Shown here piece after piece: positions 8,515 through 18,778 of a DNA stretch of 64,000 bases (within the stretch, counting starts at the first letter, position 1; the number at the start of each line of letters is the position of its first letter). The notes under the pieces are model-generated. The model was given only the letters and a program-made list of their open reading frames with translations, did not search any database and was not told the DNA's origin. Source of the stretch: Ectorhizobium quercum (GTDB lineage: Bacteria > Pseudomonadota > Alphaproteobacteria > Rhizobiales > Rhizobiaceae); assembly GCF_026552795.1 (NCBI RefSeq), contig NZ_JANFPI010000005.1, positions 372,001 through 436,000 of the forward strand. Reading direction: 5' to 3'. Both the position numbers and the translations under genes were made by a program.

Positions 8515-9465
8515 ATGGAACTGCGTCCACTCGGCCGTACAGGCCTTTCGATTGCACCCGTCGTTTTCGGCGGCAACGTCTTCGGCTGGACGGCGGACGA
8601 GAAGACCTCGTTTTCCCTTCTCGACGCCTTCTTCGACGCCGGCCTCAACACCATCGACACGGCGGATGTCTATTCCCGCTGGATTGCAGGCCATTCCGGC
8701 GGCGAGAGCGAGACGATCATCGGCAAATGGCTGAAATCGGGCCGCGTTTCCCGCGACAAGGCGATCATCGTCACCAAGGTCGGCTCCGACATGGGGCAGG
8801 GCCATGTCGACCTTTCGGCACAATGGATCGTCAAGGCGGTCGAGGATTCGCTGAAGCGCCTCCAGACCGACTATATCGATCTCTACCTCTCGCACTGGCC
8901 GGACCCGAACACGCCCTATGAGGAAACGCTTGCCGCCTTCGACAGGCTGAAGACGGCCGGCAAGATCCGCGCCATCGGCACCTCCAACCTCGACGCCGCG
9001 CAACTCCGGGCGTCGCTGGATGCGGCGAAGGCCGCCGGCCTGCCGCGCTACGACGTCATCCAGCCGGAATACAATCTCGTCAAGCGCGACGCCTTCGAAG
9101 GGCCGCTCGCCGCGCTTTGCATCGAGGAAAAGATCGGCGTCATCACCTATTTCAGCCTTGCCGCCGGCTTCCTGACCGGCAAATACAGGACGAAGGACGA
9201 CGCCGTCGGAAAAGCGCGCGAAAACCGTGTCGCCGCCTATTTCGACGAGCGGGGCGCGAAGGTTCTGGCCGCCCTCGACGAGGCGGCGCGGATCACCGGC
9301 GCGACGCATGCCGCCATCGCCATCGCATGGCTGCTGCGCAAGCCGGGCGTCACCGCGCCGATCGCCAGCGCCACCAGCCTTTCGCAGCTTCAAAGCCTGA
9401 TCGCGGCGGCAAATCTCACCCTGCCCGACGAGGTGGTCGCGCTTCTCGACAAGGCGGGTGAATGA
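8515..9465 (+). CDS. Aldo/keto reductase
   Basis: A 316-residue NADPH-dependent oxidoreductase of the aldo/keto reductase family. It starts with the family signature MELRPLGRTGLSIAPVVFGG, then NTIDTADVYS (Asp and Tyr of the active site), VTKVGSD (Lys), and YIDLYLSHWPDP (His). A C-terminal part binds the cofactor phosphate. GGAGG ends five bases before the ATG and fixes the start. It overlaps the following acetyltransferase gene by four bases (ATGA). The substrate cannot be read from the sequence. Confidence 0.92.
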   Translation: MELRPLGRTGLSIAPVVFGGNVFGWTADEKTSFSLLDAFFDAGLNTIDTADVYSRWIAGHSGGESETIIGKWLKSGRVSRDKAIIVTKVGSDMGQGHVDLSAQWIVKAVEDSLKRLQTDYIDLYLSHWPDPNTPYEETLAAFDRLKTAGKIRAIGTSNLDAAQLRASLDAAKAAGLPRYDVIQPEYNLVKRDAFEGPLAALCIEEKIGVITYFSLAAGFLTGKYRTKDDAVGKARENRVAAYFDERGAKVLAALDEAARITGATHAAIAIAWLLRKPGVTAPIASATSLSQLQSLIAAANLTLPDEVVALLDKAGE

Positions 9466-9908
9466 TGGCTGTCGTCATTCGCGACGCCACGCCCGCCGAC
9501 GAGGCCCGCTGGCGGGACCTATGGGCGGCCTATACCGCGTTCTACGGTGTCGACGTGCCGGCGGAGGTCACGGATTCGGTCTGGAGCCGGGTGTTCGACC
9601 CGGCATCGCGGCTTTTCCTCAGGGTCGCCGAAGTGGACGGCGCGGTGGAGGGGTTCGCCCTTTGCCACACCCATGAGGGCACATGGGTGAAGGAGCCGCT
9701 CTGCTATCTGGAAGACCTGTTCCTCGACGAAAAGCTGCGCGGCAGGGGCATCGGCCGGGCGCTGCTCGACGATCTGGTGGCGCTGTCGAAACGGAACGGC
9801 TGGAGCCGCCTTTACTGGCACACCCACAAGAACAACGCCACGGCGCGCAAACTCTACGACCAGTATGTGGCGTGGGACGACCACATCCGCTACCGGATCA
9901 GCTTCTGA
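9462..9908 (+). CDS. GNAT family N-acetyltransferase
   Basis: A 148-residue acetyl-CoA-dependent acetyltransferase. It shows the start pattern IRDATPADEARWRDLW, the central beta strand pair CYLEDLFLDEKLRGRGIGRALL with the acetyl-CoA loop RGRGIG, and the C-terminal strand RLYWHTHKNNATARKLYDQ. This form is common in rhizobia and may act on a small amine. The start is ATGATG, so the true first Met could be either. Translation is coupled to the aldo/keto reductase upstream; the end faces a LysR gene two bases away. Confidence 0.9.
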   Translation: MMAVVIRDATPADEARWRDLWAAYTAFYGVDVPAEVTDSVWSRVFDPASRLFLRVAEVDGAVEGFALCHTHEGTWVKEPLCYLEDLFLDEKLRGRGIGRALLDDLVALSKRNGWSRLYWHTHKNNATARKLYDQYVAWDDHIRYRISF

Positions 9909-9909
9909 T

Positions 9910-10800
9910 TCACTCCGCGCAGCGGAAGAAATCGACGAAAGCGCGCAGCGCCGGGCGCATCTGGCGCCGCGACGGATAATAGATGTAGAAGCCGTCGAAG
10001 GGCGGGCACCAGTCCTCCAGCACGCGGATCAGGCGGCCGGCCCGGATATCCTCCTCGACGCGCTGTTCGAAGACGAAGGCGAGCCCCGCGCCATCGAGCG
10101 CCGCCGCGAGGATCAGGCTCTGGTCGGCGAGGATCAGCGGTCCCTGCACATCGGCCACCAGCACCTTGCCGTCCTTTTCCAGTTCCCAGCGATAGAGCCG
10201 GCCGCTGGAAAAGCGGCGTCTTATGCAGCGGTGGCGGGCAAGATCCTGCGGATGTTCGGGTGGCGGATGCTCCGCGAAATAGCCGGGCGAGCCGACCACC
10301 GCACCGCGCCGGGGGCCGCTGACGTGCACCGCGATCATGTCCTGCTCAAGGCTTTCGCCAAGCCGCAGGCCCGCATCGTAGCCCTCGGCAACGATATCCT
10401 CGAAACGGTCGTCCGTGCTGATGTCGAGCGCGATATCCGGGTAAAGCCGCAGGAATTCGCCGAGCCGCGGCACGATCAGTTCCTCCGCCGCCAGCCGGGG
10501 CATGGTGACGGCGAGCCGCCCGGCGGGACGCTGGCGGCGTTCGGCCAGTTCTTCCAGCGTTGAGCCGATATCGGAGAGCGCGGGTCCGAGCGTATCGAGC
10601 AGCAGCCTGCCCTCCTCCGTCGGCGCGACGCTGCGGGTGGTGCGGGCCAGCAGCCGCACGCCGAGCCCCTCCTCCAGCGCCGAGACGGCATGACTGACGG
10701 CGGAGGGCGCGATGCCGAGTTCGGCCGCCGCCTTCCGGAAACTGCGCGTTTCCGCGACAATGGCGAAGACCGCAAGCTGGGAGAGCTGGTTCCGATGCAT
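9910..10800 (-). CDS. LysR family transcriptional regulator
   Basis: The protein has 296 residues from the chosen start (MHRNQLSQLAVFAIVAETRS). The N-terminal helix-turn-helix shows SFRKAAAELGIAPSAVSHAV, followed by the linker helix and a periplasmic-binding-like effector domain (RLAVTMPRLAAEE, ADQSLILAAALDGAGLAFV). An in-frame ATG nine codons upstream gives 305 residues but fits the family less well. It is divergent from an aldo/keto reductase gene and probably controls it. Confidence 0.92.
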   Translation of the reverse strand: MHRNQLSQLAVFAIVAETRSFRKAAAELGIAPSAVSHAVSALEEGLGVRLLARTTRSVAPTEEGRLLLDTLGPALSDIGSTLEELAERRQRPAGRLAVTMPRLAAEELIVPRLGEFLRLYPDIALDISTDDRFEDIVAEGYDAGLRLGESLEQDMIAVHVSGPRRGAVVGSPGYFAEHPPPEHPQDLARHRCIRRRFSSGRLYRWELEKDGKVLVADVQGPLILADQSLILAAALDGAGLAFVFEQRVEEDIRAGRLIRVLEDWCPPFDGFYIYYPSRRQMRPALRAFVDFFRCAE

Positions 10801-10858
10801 TGTTACAACAGATAGAACAGCCATCACTCATTTGCACGGATTATTCTTTCAGTCGCGG

Positions 10859-10871
10859 AGATCTATGATCT
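10859..10871. promoter_or_regulatory. Candidate LysR operator palindrome
   Basis: AGATC-TAT-GATCT is a perfect inverted repeat in the 99-bp gap between the LysR gene and the divergent aldo/keto reductase. Its spacing suits a LysR-type dimer half-site. It lies 29-41 bases before the reductase ATG. This is inference from position and symmetry only. Confidence 0.4.
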
Positions 10872-10899
10872 GTCCATCCTCTTCAAGAAAGGCGATCCC

Positions 10900-11907
10900 A
10901 TGACCATGAACACCCGTCACCTCGGTTCCGATCTCACCGTTTCAGCCCTCGGCCTCGGCTGCATGGGCATGAGCCATGCCTACGGCCCCTCTTCCGACGA
11001 AAGCACCGCCATCGCCACGCTTCACCGTGCCGTCGATCTCGGCATCACGCTGTTCGACACCGCGGAGGTCTACGGCCCCTACAGGAACGAAATCCTCGTC
11101 GGCAAGGCGCTGAAGCCGGTGCGCGACAAGGTCGTCATCGCCACCAAGTTCGGCTTCCGCATCGATCCGGACAAGCCCGCCGCCGAGATGATCACCGGCA
11201 CGGACGGGCGGCCCGAAAACGCGAAAGCCGTCGCCGATGCCTCGCTGAAACGGCTCGATACCGACGTCATCGACCTCTATTATCAGCACCGCGTCGATCC
11301 CGCCGTCCCCATCGAGGATACGGTGGGGGCGATGGCCGAACTGGTGCGCGAGGGCAAGGTGAAGGCGCTCGGCCTTTCGGAAGCCAGCGCCGAGACCATC
11401 CGCCGCGCGCATGCCATCCACCCCATCGCCGCCGTGCAGAGCGAATATTCACTGTGGAGCCGCGACCCGGAGGAAAACGGCGTGCTGGAAACCTGCCGGG
11501 ACCTCGGCATCGGCTTCGTGCCGTACAGCCCGCTCGGGCGCGGCGCGCTGACCGGGGCGCTGAAGAGCACAGACACCCTGACCGCGGACGATTTCCGCCG
11601 CTCGCTGCCACGCTTCCAGCCGGAGAATTTCGACGCCAATCTGGCGCTGGTCGCGCTGCTGGAAGAGATGGCGCGGGAAAAGGGCGTCGCCCCTGCCCAG
11701 CTCGCGCTCGCCTGGGTGCTGGCGCAGGGCGATTTCATCGTGCCCATTCCCGGCGCGAGCAAGGTGCCGCATCTGGAACAAAACGCCGCCGCCGCCGATA
11801 TCGTGCTCAGCGCGGCGGAAGTGGAGAAGCTCGGCGCACTGCTCGCCCCAGCAAAGGTGGCCGGCGGGCGGCTCAACACCCGCATGGCGGGGATGTCGAA
11901 CCGGTAA
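10900..11907 (+). CDS. Aldo/keto reductase, AKR13-like
   Basis: A 335-residue aldo/keto reductase. Visible motifs are [14 protein letters not shown] at the start, [16 protein letters not shown] (catalytic Asp and Tyr), VIATKFGF (Lys), [13 protein letters not shown] (His), and [16 protein letters not shown] in the cofactor part. GCMGMS and IPGASK are typical of the AKR13 subgroup (plant-type perakine reductase-like, YhdN relatives). It shares under half of its sequence with the reductase at 8515. The divergent LysR gene is its likely regulator. Confidence 0.92.
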   Translation: MTMNTRHLGSDLTVSALGLGCMGMSHAYGPSSDESTAIATLHRAVDLGITLFDTAEVYGPYRNEILVGKALKPVRDKVVIATKFGFRIDPDKPAAEMITGTDGRPENAKAVADASLKRLDTDVIDLYYQHRVDPAVPIEDTVGAMAELVREGKVKALGLSEASAETIRRAHAIHPIAAVQSEYSLWSRDPEENGVLETCRDLGIGFVPYSPLGRGALTGALKSTDTLTADDFRRSLPRFQPENFDANLALVALLEEMAREKGVAPAQLALAWVLAQGDFIVPIPGASKVPHLEQNAAAADIVLSAAEVEKLGALLAPAKVAGGRLNTRMAGMSNR

Positions 11908-11970
11908 ATCCGTCTTCCCGGAAAGCAGAAGGGCCGGCAAGGCCCCGGCTCGTTGACACGTCCTCGACTT

Positions 11971-12062
11971 CTCTTCTCCGTCACCCTCGGGCTGGACCCG
12001 AGGGTCCATGCAGCGGGCGCCGCTGGATGCTCGGGTCAAGCCCGAGCATGACGGAAGAGAGG
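11971..12062. repeat. RPE-like palindromic intergenic repeat, copy 2
   Basis: A full copy of the element seen at 2113. It opens with CTCTTCTCCGTCACCCTCGG, has a first arm (CCCTCGGGCTGGACCCGAGGG), a short GC-rich spacer and a second arm (TGCTCGGGTCAAGCCCGAGCA), and ends with TGACGGAAGAG. The two halves are also inverted copies of each other. It lies between the aldo/keto reductase and the end of pheT. Confidence 0.75.
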
Positions 12063-12081
12063 GGGCTTTCAACAGTGCAGT

Positions 12082-12101
12082 GAGGGGCCTTTCGGCCCCT
12101 C
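12082..12101 (-). terminator. Hairpin downstream of pheT
   Basis: GAGGGGCC (12082-12089) and GGCCCCTC (12094-12101) form a tight eight-base-pair stem with a TTTC loop, 11 bases past the pheT stop. The T run after it on the minus strand is poor, so its strength is uncertain. Confidence 0.55.
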
Positions 12102-12112
12102 TTTCGTCCCGT

Positions 12113-14536
12113 TCAGGCGCGCAGCGTGCCGCCAGTGGCCTTGGTGACGCTGGCGACGATCTTGCCGGTCAGCGCCTCGAAATCCTCGTCCGTCAGCGTG
12201 CGGTCGGAAGGCTGGATCGTCACTTCGATGGCGATGGACTTGCGGCCTTCGCCGAGGCTTGCGCCCTCGAACACGTCGAAGACGTTGACGCCGGTAATCA
12301 GCTTGCGATCCGCGCCCTGCGCCGCGCGCAGCACCGATCCGGCCTCCACGGTCTTTTCCACCACGAAGGCGAAGTCGCGCTTCACCGCCTGGAAGGGCGA
12401 AAGCTCCAGCGGCGGCCTGGTGCGCGTCGCCTTCTTCTTCGGCTCCGGCATGGCGTCCACGAAGACCTCGAAGCCGCAGTAGGCGCCGGAAATGTCAAGC
12501 GTGGCCAGCGTCTTGGGATGGAATTCGCCGAAATGGCCGAGCACGACCTTCGGGCCCATCTTGATCGTGCCGGAGCGGCCCGGATGATACCATTCCGGCG
12601 CACCGGCCTCGATCTGGACATTGCCCATCGGCAGGCCGCAGGCTTCTAGCACGGCGAGCGCATCGGCCTTGGCGTCATAGACGTCAACCGGCTTGCCGCC
12701 GCCCTTCGAAGCGTTCGACCACATGCGGCCCGCGCCGGCCAGCGAGGCTGTGCCGCGGCGCACGCCGCCGGCAACGCGGCGCTGGCCTTCGGGCCGGTCG
12801 TTCTCATAGGTGCCGGAGACCTCGAAGATCGCCACGTCGCCGTAACCCTTGTCGGCATTGCGGCTGGCCGCCGTCAGCAGGCCGGGCAGCAGCGAGGGGC
12901 GCATGTCCGACATGTCCGCGGCGATCGGGTTCGCGAGCTTCAGTTCCGGCGTGCCGCCGCCGAAGAGCTTCGCCTGCTCCTCCGGGATGAAGGACCAGGT
13001 GACGGCTTCGAGCATGCCGCGGGCGGCGAGCGCGCGCTTGGCAGTGCGGGTGCGGACCTGAAGCGTGGTCAGGATGCGTGGATGCACCGTGCCGAGCGCC
13101 GGCAGCGGTTCCGGCGCGATCTTGTCGACGCCGTGGATGCGCATGACCTCCTCCACGAGATCGGCCTTGCCTTCCACATCCGGACGCCAGGAAGGAACCG
13201 AAACCGTCAGCCGTTCGCCGGAACCTTCAACATCGAAGCCGAGACCTTTGAGGATTTCGGCGCTTTCCTCGCCCGAAACCTCAAGCCCGGTCAGGCGTTT
13301 GACCTCGGAAACCGGGAAATCGATCCGTTTCGGCTCGTAACCCTTGTAGCCGAACACCCTCGCCTCGGAGGCCGTGCCGCCGCACAGTTCGAGAACGAGT
13401 TCGGTGGTGCGCTCCAGGCCGGGCACCATGTATTCAGGATCGACGCCGCGTTCGAAGCGGTAGCGCGCATCGGTGATGATGCCGAGCGAACGGCCGGTGC
13501 GGGCGATGTTGATCGGGTCCCACAGCGCCGATTCGATCAGCACATCCGTGGTGTTCTCGTCGCAGCCGGAATGCTCGCCGCCCATGACACCGCCGATGGA
13601 TTCGACGCCGTTGTCGTCGGCGATGACGACATTGGCCGGGTTGAGCGTATATTCACGCTGGTCCAGCGCGAGGATGGTCTCGCCCTCCCTCGCCCGACGC
13701 ACCACAAGATCGCCCTTGACCTTGCTGGCGTCGAAGACGTGCATCGGACGGCCCTGATCGAAGGTCATGTAATTGGTGATGTCCACCAGCGCCGAAATCG
13801 GGCGCAGACCGATCGAGCGCAGGCGCTGCTGCATCCAGGCGGGCGACGGGCCGTTCTTCAAGCCGCGCACGAGGCGAAGCGCGAAGCCGGGGCACAGACG
13901 CTCGTCGTCCAGCACGATCTTCAGGGCGGTCGGCAGGTCGCCTTCCACCGGGAAGGCGGGTGCAGGCCTCGTCCTGAGCCTGCCGAGACCGGAGGCCGCC
14001 AGATCGCGGGCAATGCCGTAGACACTGGTGCAATCCGGACGGTTCGGCGTCAGGTTGATCTCGATGACCGGATCGTCGAGACCCGCGTAAGACGCAAAGG
14101 ACGTGCCGACCGGCGCATCCGCGGGCAGATCGATGATACCGTCATGGTCGTCGGAAATGTCGAGTTCCTTTTCCGAGCACATCATGCCGTGGCTTTCGAC
14201 GCCGCGGATTTTTCCGACGGAAAGCGTCACGTCGATGCCCGGAACATAGGTGCCCGGACGCGCCAGAGCGCCGACGAGGCCGGCCCGCGCATTCGGCGCA
14301 CCGCAGACGATCTGCACCGGCTTGCCATCGCCGGCATCCACTGTCAGCACCTTCAGCCGGTCGGCCTCCGGGTGCTTTTCGGCGGTCAGGACTTTGGCGA
14401 TGACGAAAGGCTTGTAGGCCGCCTTGTCGTCGACATCCTCGACTTCCAGCCCGATGGCCGTCAGCCGTTCGCAGATCTGTTCAAGCGTGGCATCCGTTTC
14501 CAGATGCTCCTTCAGCCAGGAGAGCGTGAATTTCAT
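12113..14536 (-). CDS. pheT: Phenylalanyl-tRNA synthetase beta subunit
   Basis: PheT (807 residues, normal for the long bacterial form) forms the alpha2-beta2 enzyme with PheS. Domain order is clear: an EMAP-like tRNA-binding domain near residues 40-150 ([33 protein letters not shown]), the B3/B4 editing region, the B5 domain ([14 protein letters not shown] onward), the catalytic-like core, and a C-terminal anticodon-binding domain ([14 protein letters not shown]). It follows pheS with a 13-base gap and ends the operon. Confidence 0.98.
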   Translation of the reverse strand: MKFTLSWLKEHLETDATLEQICERLTAIGLEVEDVDDKAAYKPFVIAKVLTAEKHPEADRLKVLTVDAGDGKPVQIVCGAPNARAGLVGALARPGTYVPGIDVTLSVGKIRGVESHGMMCSEKELDISDDHDGIIDLPADAPVGTSFASYAGLDDPVIEINLTPNRPDCTSVYGIARDLAASGLGRLRTRPAPAFPVEGDLPTALKIVLDDERLCPGFALRLVRGLKNGPSPAWMQQRLRSIGLRPISALVDITNYMTFDQGRPMHVFDASKVKGDLVVRRAREGETILALDQREYTLNPANVVIADDNGVESIGGVMGGEHSGCDENTTDVLIESALWDPINIARTGRSLGIITDARYRFERGVDPEYMVPGLERTTELVLELCGGTASEARVFGYKGYEPKRIDFPVSEVKRLTGLEVSGEESAEILKGLGFDVEGSGERLTVSVPSWRPDVEGKADLVEEVMRIHGVDKIAPEPLPALGTVHPRILTTLQVRTRTAKRALAARGMLEAVTWSFIPEEQAKLFGGGTPELKLANPIAADMSDMRPSLLPGLLTAASRNADKGYGDVAIFEVSGTYENDRPEGQRRVAGGVRRGTASLAGAGRMWSNASKGGGKPVDVYDAKADALAVLEACGLPMGNVQIEAGAPEWYHPGRSGTIKMGPKVVLGHFGEFHPKTLATLDISGAYCGFEVFVDAMPEPKKKATRTRPPLELSPFQAVKRDFAFVVEKTVEAGSVLRAAQGADRKLITGVNVFDVFEGASLGEGRKSIAIEVTIQPSDRTLTDEDFEALTGKIVASVTKATGGTLRA

Positions 14537-14549
14537 CGAAATATCTCCT

Positions 14550-15632
14550 TCAAGCGCTCAGGCCGCCGAACAGGGTCGGCATGTCGAGCGGGCGGAAGCC
14601 GTAGTGGTTCATCCAGCGCACGTCGGCGTTGAAGAAGTCGCGCAGGTCCGGCATTCCGTATTTCAGCATGGCGATGCGGTCGAGACCCATGCCCCAAGCG
14701 AAACCCTGGAACTCGTCCGGGTCGAGGCCGCCGGAGCGCAGCACGTTCGGGTGGACCATGCCGCAACCGAGAATCTCCATCCAGTCGTTGCCTTCGCCAA
14801 ACTTCACCTGGCCGCCCGAGCGGTCGCACTGGATATCGACCTCGAAGGACGGTTCCGTGAAGGGGAAGAAGGACGGGCGGAAGCGCATGGTGACGGAGGG
14901 CACCTCGAAGAAGGCCTTGCAGAACTCCTCCAGCACCCAGCGCAGGTTGCCGACATGCGCCTTGCGGTCGATCACCAGCCCCTCGACCTGATGGAACATC
15001 GGCGAATGGGTGGCGTCACTGTCCTGACGATAGGTCTTGCCCGGAATGACGATGCGGATCGGCGGCTCCTGCGCTTCCATCGTGCGCACCTGCACCGGCG
15101 AGGTATGCGTGCGCAGCACCTTGCGCTCGCCCTTTTCGTCCGGGTTGAAGAAGAAGGTGTCGTGCATCTCGCGGGCCGGATGGCCTTCCGGGAAGTTCAG
15201 CGCCGTGAAGTTATAATAGTCGGTCTCGATATCCGGGCCTTCGGCGATGGAGAAGCCGAGATCGGCGAAAATCGCGGTGATCTCGTCGACGATCTGGCTG
15301 ATCGGATGGATGCGGCCGCGCTCGGCGGGCGAGGAGCGGACCGGCAGGGAAACGTCCAGCGTCTCGGCCTTCAGCCGGGCGGCGATGGCGGCGTCCTTCA
15401 GCGCGCTCTTGCGGGCGGCGATGGCATCGGCAATTTCGGTCTTCAGCGCATTGATCGCCGCGCCGCGGGTCTGGCGCTCCTCCGGCGTCATCGAGCCGAG
15501 CGTCTTCAGGAGTTCCGAAACCGACCCCTTCTTGCCGAGAGCCGCGACGCGCACGGCCTCGATGGCGGCCTCGTCCTCAGCGCCCGCGACCGCCGCCAGA
15601 AGCGCATTCTGCAAATTGGTGAGTTCAGTCAT
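14550..15632 (-). CDS. pheS: Phenylalanyl-tRNA synthetase alpha subunit
   Basis: PheS (360 residues) is the catalytic subunit that charges tRNA(Phe). A coiled-coil arm makes up about the first 90 residues. The class II core has HPARDMHDTFFF, motif 2 in [19 protein letters not shown], and motif 3 in [18 protein letters not shown]. The start at 15632 overlaps the end of the upstream kinase-like gene by eight bases, so the two are probably cotranscribed. Confidence 0.98.
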   Translation of the reverse strand: MTELTNLQNALLAAVAGAEDEAAIEAVRVAALGKKGSVSELLKTLGSMTPEERQTRGAAINALKTEIADAIAARKSALKDAAIAARLKAETLDVSLPVRSSPAERGRIHPISQIVDEITAIFADLGFSIAEGPDIETDYYNFTALNFPEGHPAREMHDTFFFNPDEKGERKVLRTHTSPVQVRTMEAQEPPIRIVIPGKTYRQDSDATHSPMFHQVEGLVIDRKAHVGNLRWVLEEFCKAFFEVPSVTMRFRPSFFPFTEPSFEVDIQCDRSGGQVKFGEGNDWMEILGCGMVHPNVLRSGGLDPDEFQGFAWGMGLDRIAMLKYGMPDLRDFFNADVRWMNHYGFRPLDMPTLFGGLSA

Positions 15633-16476
15633 TCTTTCCTGCCTTGCCGACCGGCTCGCTTCTCAGCCCGACCGCCTTTTCGAGATATCCGGTAGCCACA
15701 ATGAAACGTCGCAGATCACTACCCATACGCACGCGCCCAATCAACCGGGCAAGCGGCAAAAATCGTGCGGCGGAGCCGATCAGGGCCCGCAGTTCGCTTC
15801 CTGCCGCAGCCGGTGCCGCCTCGCTCCAGGCGGCATAGGCCCGCCGCAGCGTTCGTTCGCCCTCCCCGGCCCGCGTGGAAAGCTGGAAGAACAGCACCCA
15901 GAGATCGCGCGCCTGCGCGACCGCAAGCGGCATGACGGCCTCGGGCTGCTCCTCGAAATCGATGAAGCCGATTTCCCCGTCGACGATCGTCATGTCGCGC
16001 GGATGCGGCCGCCCGTGGCAAAGGCCCGCCCCGTGCAGCCGCCCCAGCGTGGCGGCGCAGGACACCAGCAGGTCTTCATGTTCCCGCGGCCGCTCGTCCT
16101 TCAGGGCGCGCAGCCTGTTCTCGACCGACGGGCTCGTGTCGGAAAGAACGAGCGCCGATCCGGAACGGAAGAGCACCTGCGGAACGCGGAAGCCTTTCCC
16201 GGCAAAGCACATGATCCGGCTTTCCTCCTGCCGGATCATGTCCGCCGGGCTGCGGCGCGGCGCGAGCCGAAAGGCCACCGGCAGGAAGCGGGCGAGCGGG
16301 GCATAGAGCTTCTGCCAGAGGTTCGCGCCCTCGGTTCCATAGCGCTTGATCCACACCGTTCGCCGGGACAGCTCGACCCGCTGCACGCGCCTGCCCGTGT
16401 CGGCAAGGGCGGCGACCAGCAGCGCGACGTCGGCGTCGCTCACGTCCGGAATGGACGAGAGACCCTGCATTTCCAT
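15625..16476 (-). CDS. Protein-kinase-fold protein (lipopolysaccharide kinase-like)
   Basis: This 283-residue protein is of the protein-kinase fold. Signs are a lysine in VWIKRY (K44), a possible helix C glutamate near E85, the catalytic-loop-like HGRPHPRDM (154-162) and the metal-loop-like IDFEEQPE (172-179). Such genes are often named serine/threonine phosphatases or core heptose kinases in databases; WaaP/RfaY-like enzymes have this layout. The start at 16476 is set by GGGGAGGTCCGA directly before the ATG; a longer frame to 16521 has no such site. It overlaps pheS by eight bases, and an rplT terminator lies upstream. Confidence 0.75.
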   Translation of the reverse strand: MEMQGLSSIPDVSDADVALLVAALADTGRRVQRVELSRRTVWIKRYGTEGANLWQKLYAPLARFLPVAFRLAPRRSPADMIRQEESRIMCFAGKGFRVPQVLFRSGSALVLSDTSPSVENRLRALKDERPREHEDLLVSCAATLGRLHGAGLCHGRPHPRDMTIVDGEIGFIDFEEQPEAVMPLAVAQARDLWVLFFQLSTRAGEGERTLRRAYAAWSEAAPAAAGSELRALIGSAARFLPLARLIGRVRMGSDLRRFIVATGYLEKAVGLRSEPVGKAGKND

Positions 16477-16496
16477 TCGGACCTCCCCGTCAAATG

Positions 16497-16562
16497 GCTC
16501 TATCTCGTTGTTTTCACGCAATTCCGGACGGAAAGCCGCCAGGCACTTTTCCTGGAATTGCT
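16497..16562. repeat. GCATTTCCG-family intergenic repeat, variant copy
   Basis: The stretch (TGTTTTCACGCAATTCCGG, then GGAAAGCCGCC, then CTTTTCCTGGAATTGCTCT) is a diverged copy of the element at 39937-40037. It sits between rplT and the kinase-like gene, just upstream of the latter's start. Confidence 0.6.
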
Positions 16563-16572
16563 CTGGAAACGA

Positions 16573-16605
16573 AAAAGCCCGCGCCTTTCACGGACGCGGG
16601 CTTTT
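16573..16605 (-). terminator. rplT rho-independent terminator
   Basis: AAAAGCCCGCG (16573-16583) pairs with CGCGGGCTTTT (16595-16605). Read on the minus strand the hairpin is followed by five T, 24 bases past the rplT stop. It separates the ribosomal protein genes from the kinase-pheS-pheT unit. Confidence 0.88.
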
Positions 16606-16628
16606 CAAAATGCGTCGGAAAGCGCGGC

Positions 16629-17033
16629 TTAGTTGACCGCAGTTTCAAACTCGTTGGCCGAACCGGCTTCCTTGAGGTATTCGAGGCCCTTCTTGGATGC
16701 ATCGACCAGCGCCTTGAACGCTTCCGGCTGATGGATGGCCAGGTCGGACAGGACCTTGCGGTCGACTTCGATGCCGGCCTTGTTCAGGCCGTCGATGAAG
16801 CGGCCGTAGGTCAGGCCGAATTCGCGGACGGCGGCATTGATGCGCTGGACCCAGAGCGCGCGGAAGGTGCGCTTCTTGACCTTGCGGTCGCGGGTCGCGT
16901 ACTGGCGCGAACGGTCGACCGCAGCCTTTGCGGCGCGGATCGTATTCTTGCGGCGGCCGTAGAAGCCTTCAGCGGCCTTCAGAACCTTCTTGTGCTTGGC
17001 GCGGGAAGTGACGCCACGTTTTACGCGAGCCAT
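16629..17033 (-). CDS. rplT: 50S ribosomal protein L20
   Basis: L20 (134 residues) is an early assembly protein of the large subunit and, in other bacteria, a translational repressor of its own operon. The family start [20 protein letters not shown] and the RNA-binding [19 protein letters not shown] pattern are visible (here [19 protein letters not shown]). It follows rpmI after 37 bases. A rho-independent terminator follows. Confidence 0.99.
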   Translation of the reverse strand: MARVKRGVTSRAKHKKVLKAAEGFYGRRKNTIRAAKAAVDRSRQYATRDRKVKKRTFRALWVQRINAAVREFGLTYGRFIDGLNKAGIEVDRKVLSDLAIHQPEAFKALVDASKKGLEYLKEAGSANEFETAVN

Positions 17034-17070
17034 GTCATGATCTCCTTATCGTTCTTTTCGGCGACTGGTC

Positions 17071-17274
17071 TCAGAGACCGTTCGGCAGGTAGTTCTTGAT
17101 GACCTTCTTGCCATCGGCTTCGGCCAGAACCATCGTGCCGCGCGCATCGCGGATGAACTTGTTGGTACGCTTGATCATGCCATGACGCTTGCCGGCGGCG
17201 GCTGCGAGAACCTTGCCGGACGCCGTGATCTTGAACCGCTTCTTGGCGGACGATTTCGTCTTCATCTTGGGCAT
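17071..17274 (-). CDS. rpmI: 50S ribosomal protein L35
   Basis: L35 is 67 residues here, the usual length. The start at 17274 gives [20 protein letters not shown], the standard family N terminus; a longer open frame upstream is not coding. The [10 protein letters not shown] motif is present. It forms an operon with rplT. In many bacteria infC precedes this pair; here an amidase gene lies 145 bases upstream instead, so infC is elsewhere. Confidence 0.98.
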   Translation of the reverse strand: MPKMKTKSSAKKRFKITASGKVLAAAAGKRHGMIKRTNKFIRDARGTMVLAEADGKKVIKNYLPNGL

Positions 17275-17419
17275 TTTGCTACTCCGTTTTTTCTGGGGCA
17301 AAGCCGGCGACGAAACCGGTTCTGCCAAGCATTGAGAACGGCCACGGCATGCCCTGCCGGACCGTTCGGAACGGCGGCTTATAACCGCGAAGCCGCAAAA
17401 GTGCAACGTCTGAATCGCA

Positions 17420-18778
17420 CTATGGGGCCAGAGCCGCCTCGATCGCCGTCGCATGGGCGAAAAGGGCGCCGTCACGGCCCGCCGTCGCGGCCAGCATCAG
17501 GCCGGCGGGCGCTTCCCCGCGGCGGTGCATCGGCAGCGAAATCGAGCAGCCGTCGAACATGTTGACGATGGCCGGATTGCGCAACATCGCCAGGTTGGTG
17601 GCGGTGAACAGGTCGGCATCGGCCTCCAGCGCCGTAATCGCCGGCGCCACCAGGGGAACGGTCGGCATGGCGAGCACGTCGAAGGGAGCGACCGCCGCCT
17701 CGACGGCGGCGATGAAGGCCGCGCGCAGCTTCAGCGCATCGACGTAATCGGCGCCCGTCTGCTCCCTCGCCCGTACGAGACGCGCCAGCACGCGCGGATC
17801 GTAATCCTCCGCACGGCTTTCGATCAGCCCCTGCCCGCGATGCCAGGCATAGGCCTCCGCCGCGGTCAGGCCGCCCTTCGCGTTGATCGCCTCGACCATC
17901 GCGAATTCCTTCATCGGCACATGGGACACAAGCGCTCCGGCGCGCGACAGGGTGTCCAGCGCCCGCTCGAAGCGCGAGGCGACATGGGCGTCGAGACCGT
18001 CCAGAACCACCGTCTGCGGAACGGCGATCCGCATGCCCTTCAGCGCCGGGACCGCCGCCTCGCCGACCGGCCGGCCGGACAGGATGGCGTGAACGATACG
18101 GCAGCACTCGACGGAATTGGCCAGCGGGCCGATGGAATCGAGCGTCGTCGACAGCGGCACGACGCCCTCCCGCGGCACGGCCGAGGCGGTCGGCTTGAAC
18201 CCGACGATGCCGCACAGCGCGGCGGGAATGCGGCATGAGCCGCCGGTGTCCGAACCGATGCCGGCGGCGGCCATGCCGTCCGCCACGGAAACGGCGGCGC
18301 CGGAGGAAGAGCCGCCCGGAATGCGCCGCGTCGCCCGGTCGAAGGGCGAGGCCGGCGTGCCGTAATGCGGGTTGATGCCGATGCCGGAAAAGGCGAACTC
18401 GGTCATGTTGGTGCGGCCGATGACGATGAAGCCGACAGCGCGCAGGCGTGCGACCATCGGCGCATCCTGCGCGGCGGGAGGCGCATCGGAAAGCACCACG
18501 GAACCGGCGGTCGTCACGTCGCCGGCGATATCGGCCAGATCCTTGACTGAAACCGGAATGCCGGCGAAGGGCGACGGCGCGAGCCCGGCCTCGCGCAGCA
18601 GATCGATGGCACTGGCCGCCGCCAACGCCTGCTCGGAGTGGACCTTCACGAACGCCCGCTCTCCCTCTCCTTCCGGGTCGGCGATGCGGTCGAGGCATTC
18701 ACGCACCAGCTTGCGCGCGGTGGTGCGCCCTTCGGCCAGTTCCCGCGCCAGCGCTCTCAGTTTCAAAGTCTCGGGCAT
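17420..18778 (-). CDS. Amidase-signature family hydrolase
   Basis: The 452-residue protein is an amidase of the AS family. The Ser-cisSer-Lys triad is visible as the lysine in [10 protein letters not shown], the first serine in [14 protein letters not shown] and the nucleophile in [16 protein letters not shown]. Family members include GatA, but there are no gatB or gatC genes here and the C-terminal part differs, so a small-amide hydrolase is more likely. I start at 18778 ([17 protein letters not shown]); upstream codons look random. The substrate is unknown. Confidence 0.88.
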   Translation of the reverse strand: MPETLKLRALARELAEGRTTARKLVRECLDRIADPEGEGERAFVKVHSEQALAAASAIDLLREAGLAPSPFAGIPVSVKDLADIAGDVTTAGSVVLSDAPPAAQDAPMVARLRAVGFIVIGRTNMTEFAFSGIGINPHYGTPASPFDRATRRIPGGSSSGAAVSVADGMAAAGIGSDTGGSCRIPAALCGIVGFKPTASAVPREGVVPLSTTLDSIGPLANSVECCRIVHAILSGRPVGEAAVPALKGMRIAVPQTVVLDGLDAHVASRFERALDTLSRAGALVSHVPMKEFAMVEAINAKGGLTAAEAYAWHRGQGLIESRAEDYDPRVLARLVRAREQTGADYVDALKLRAAFIAAVEAAVAPFDVLAMPTVPLVAPAITALEADADLFTATNLAMLRNPAIVNMFDGCSISLPMHRRGEAPAGLMLAATAGRDGALFAHATAIEAALAP

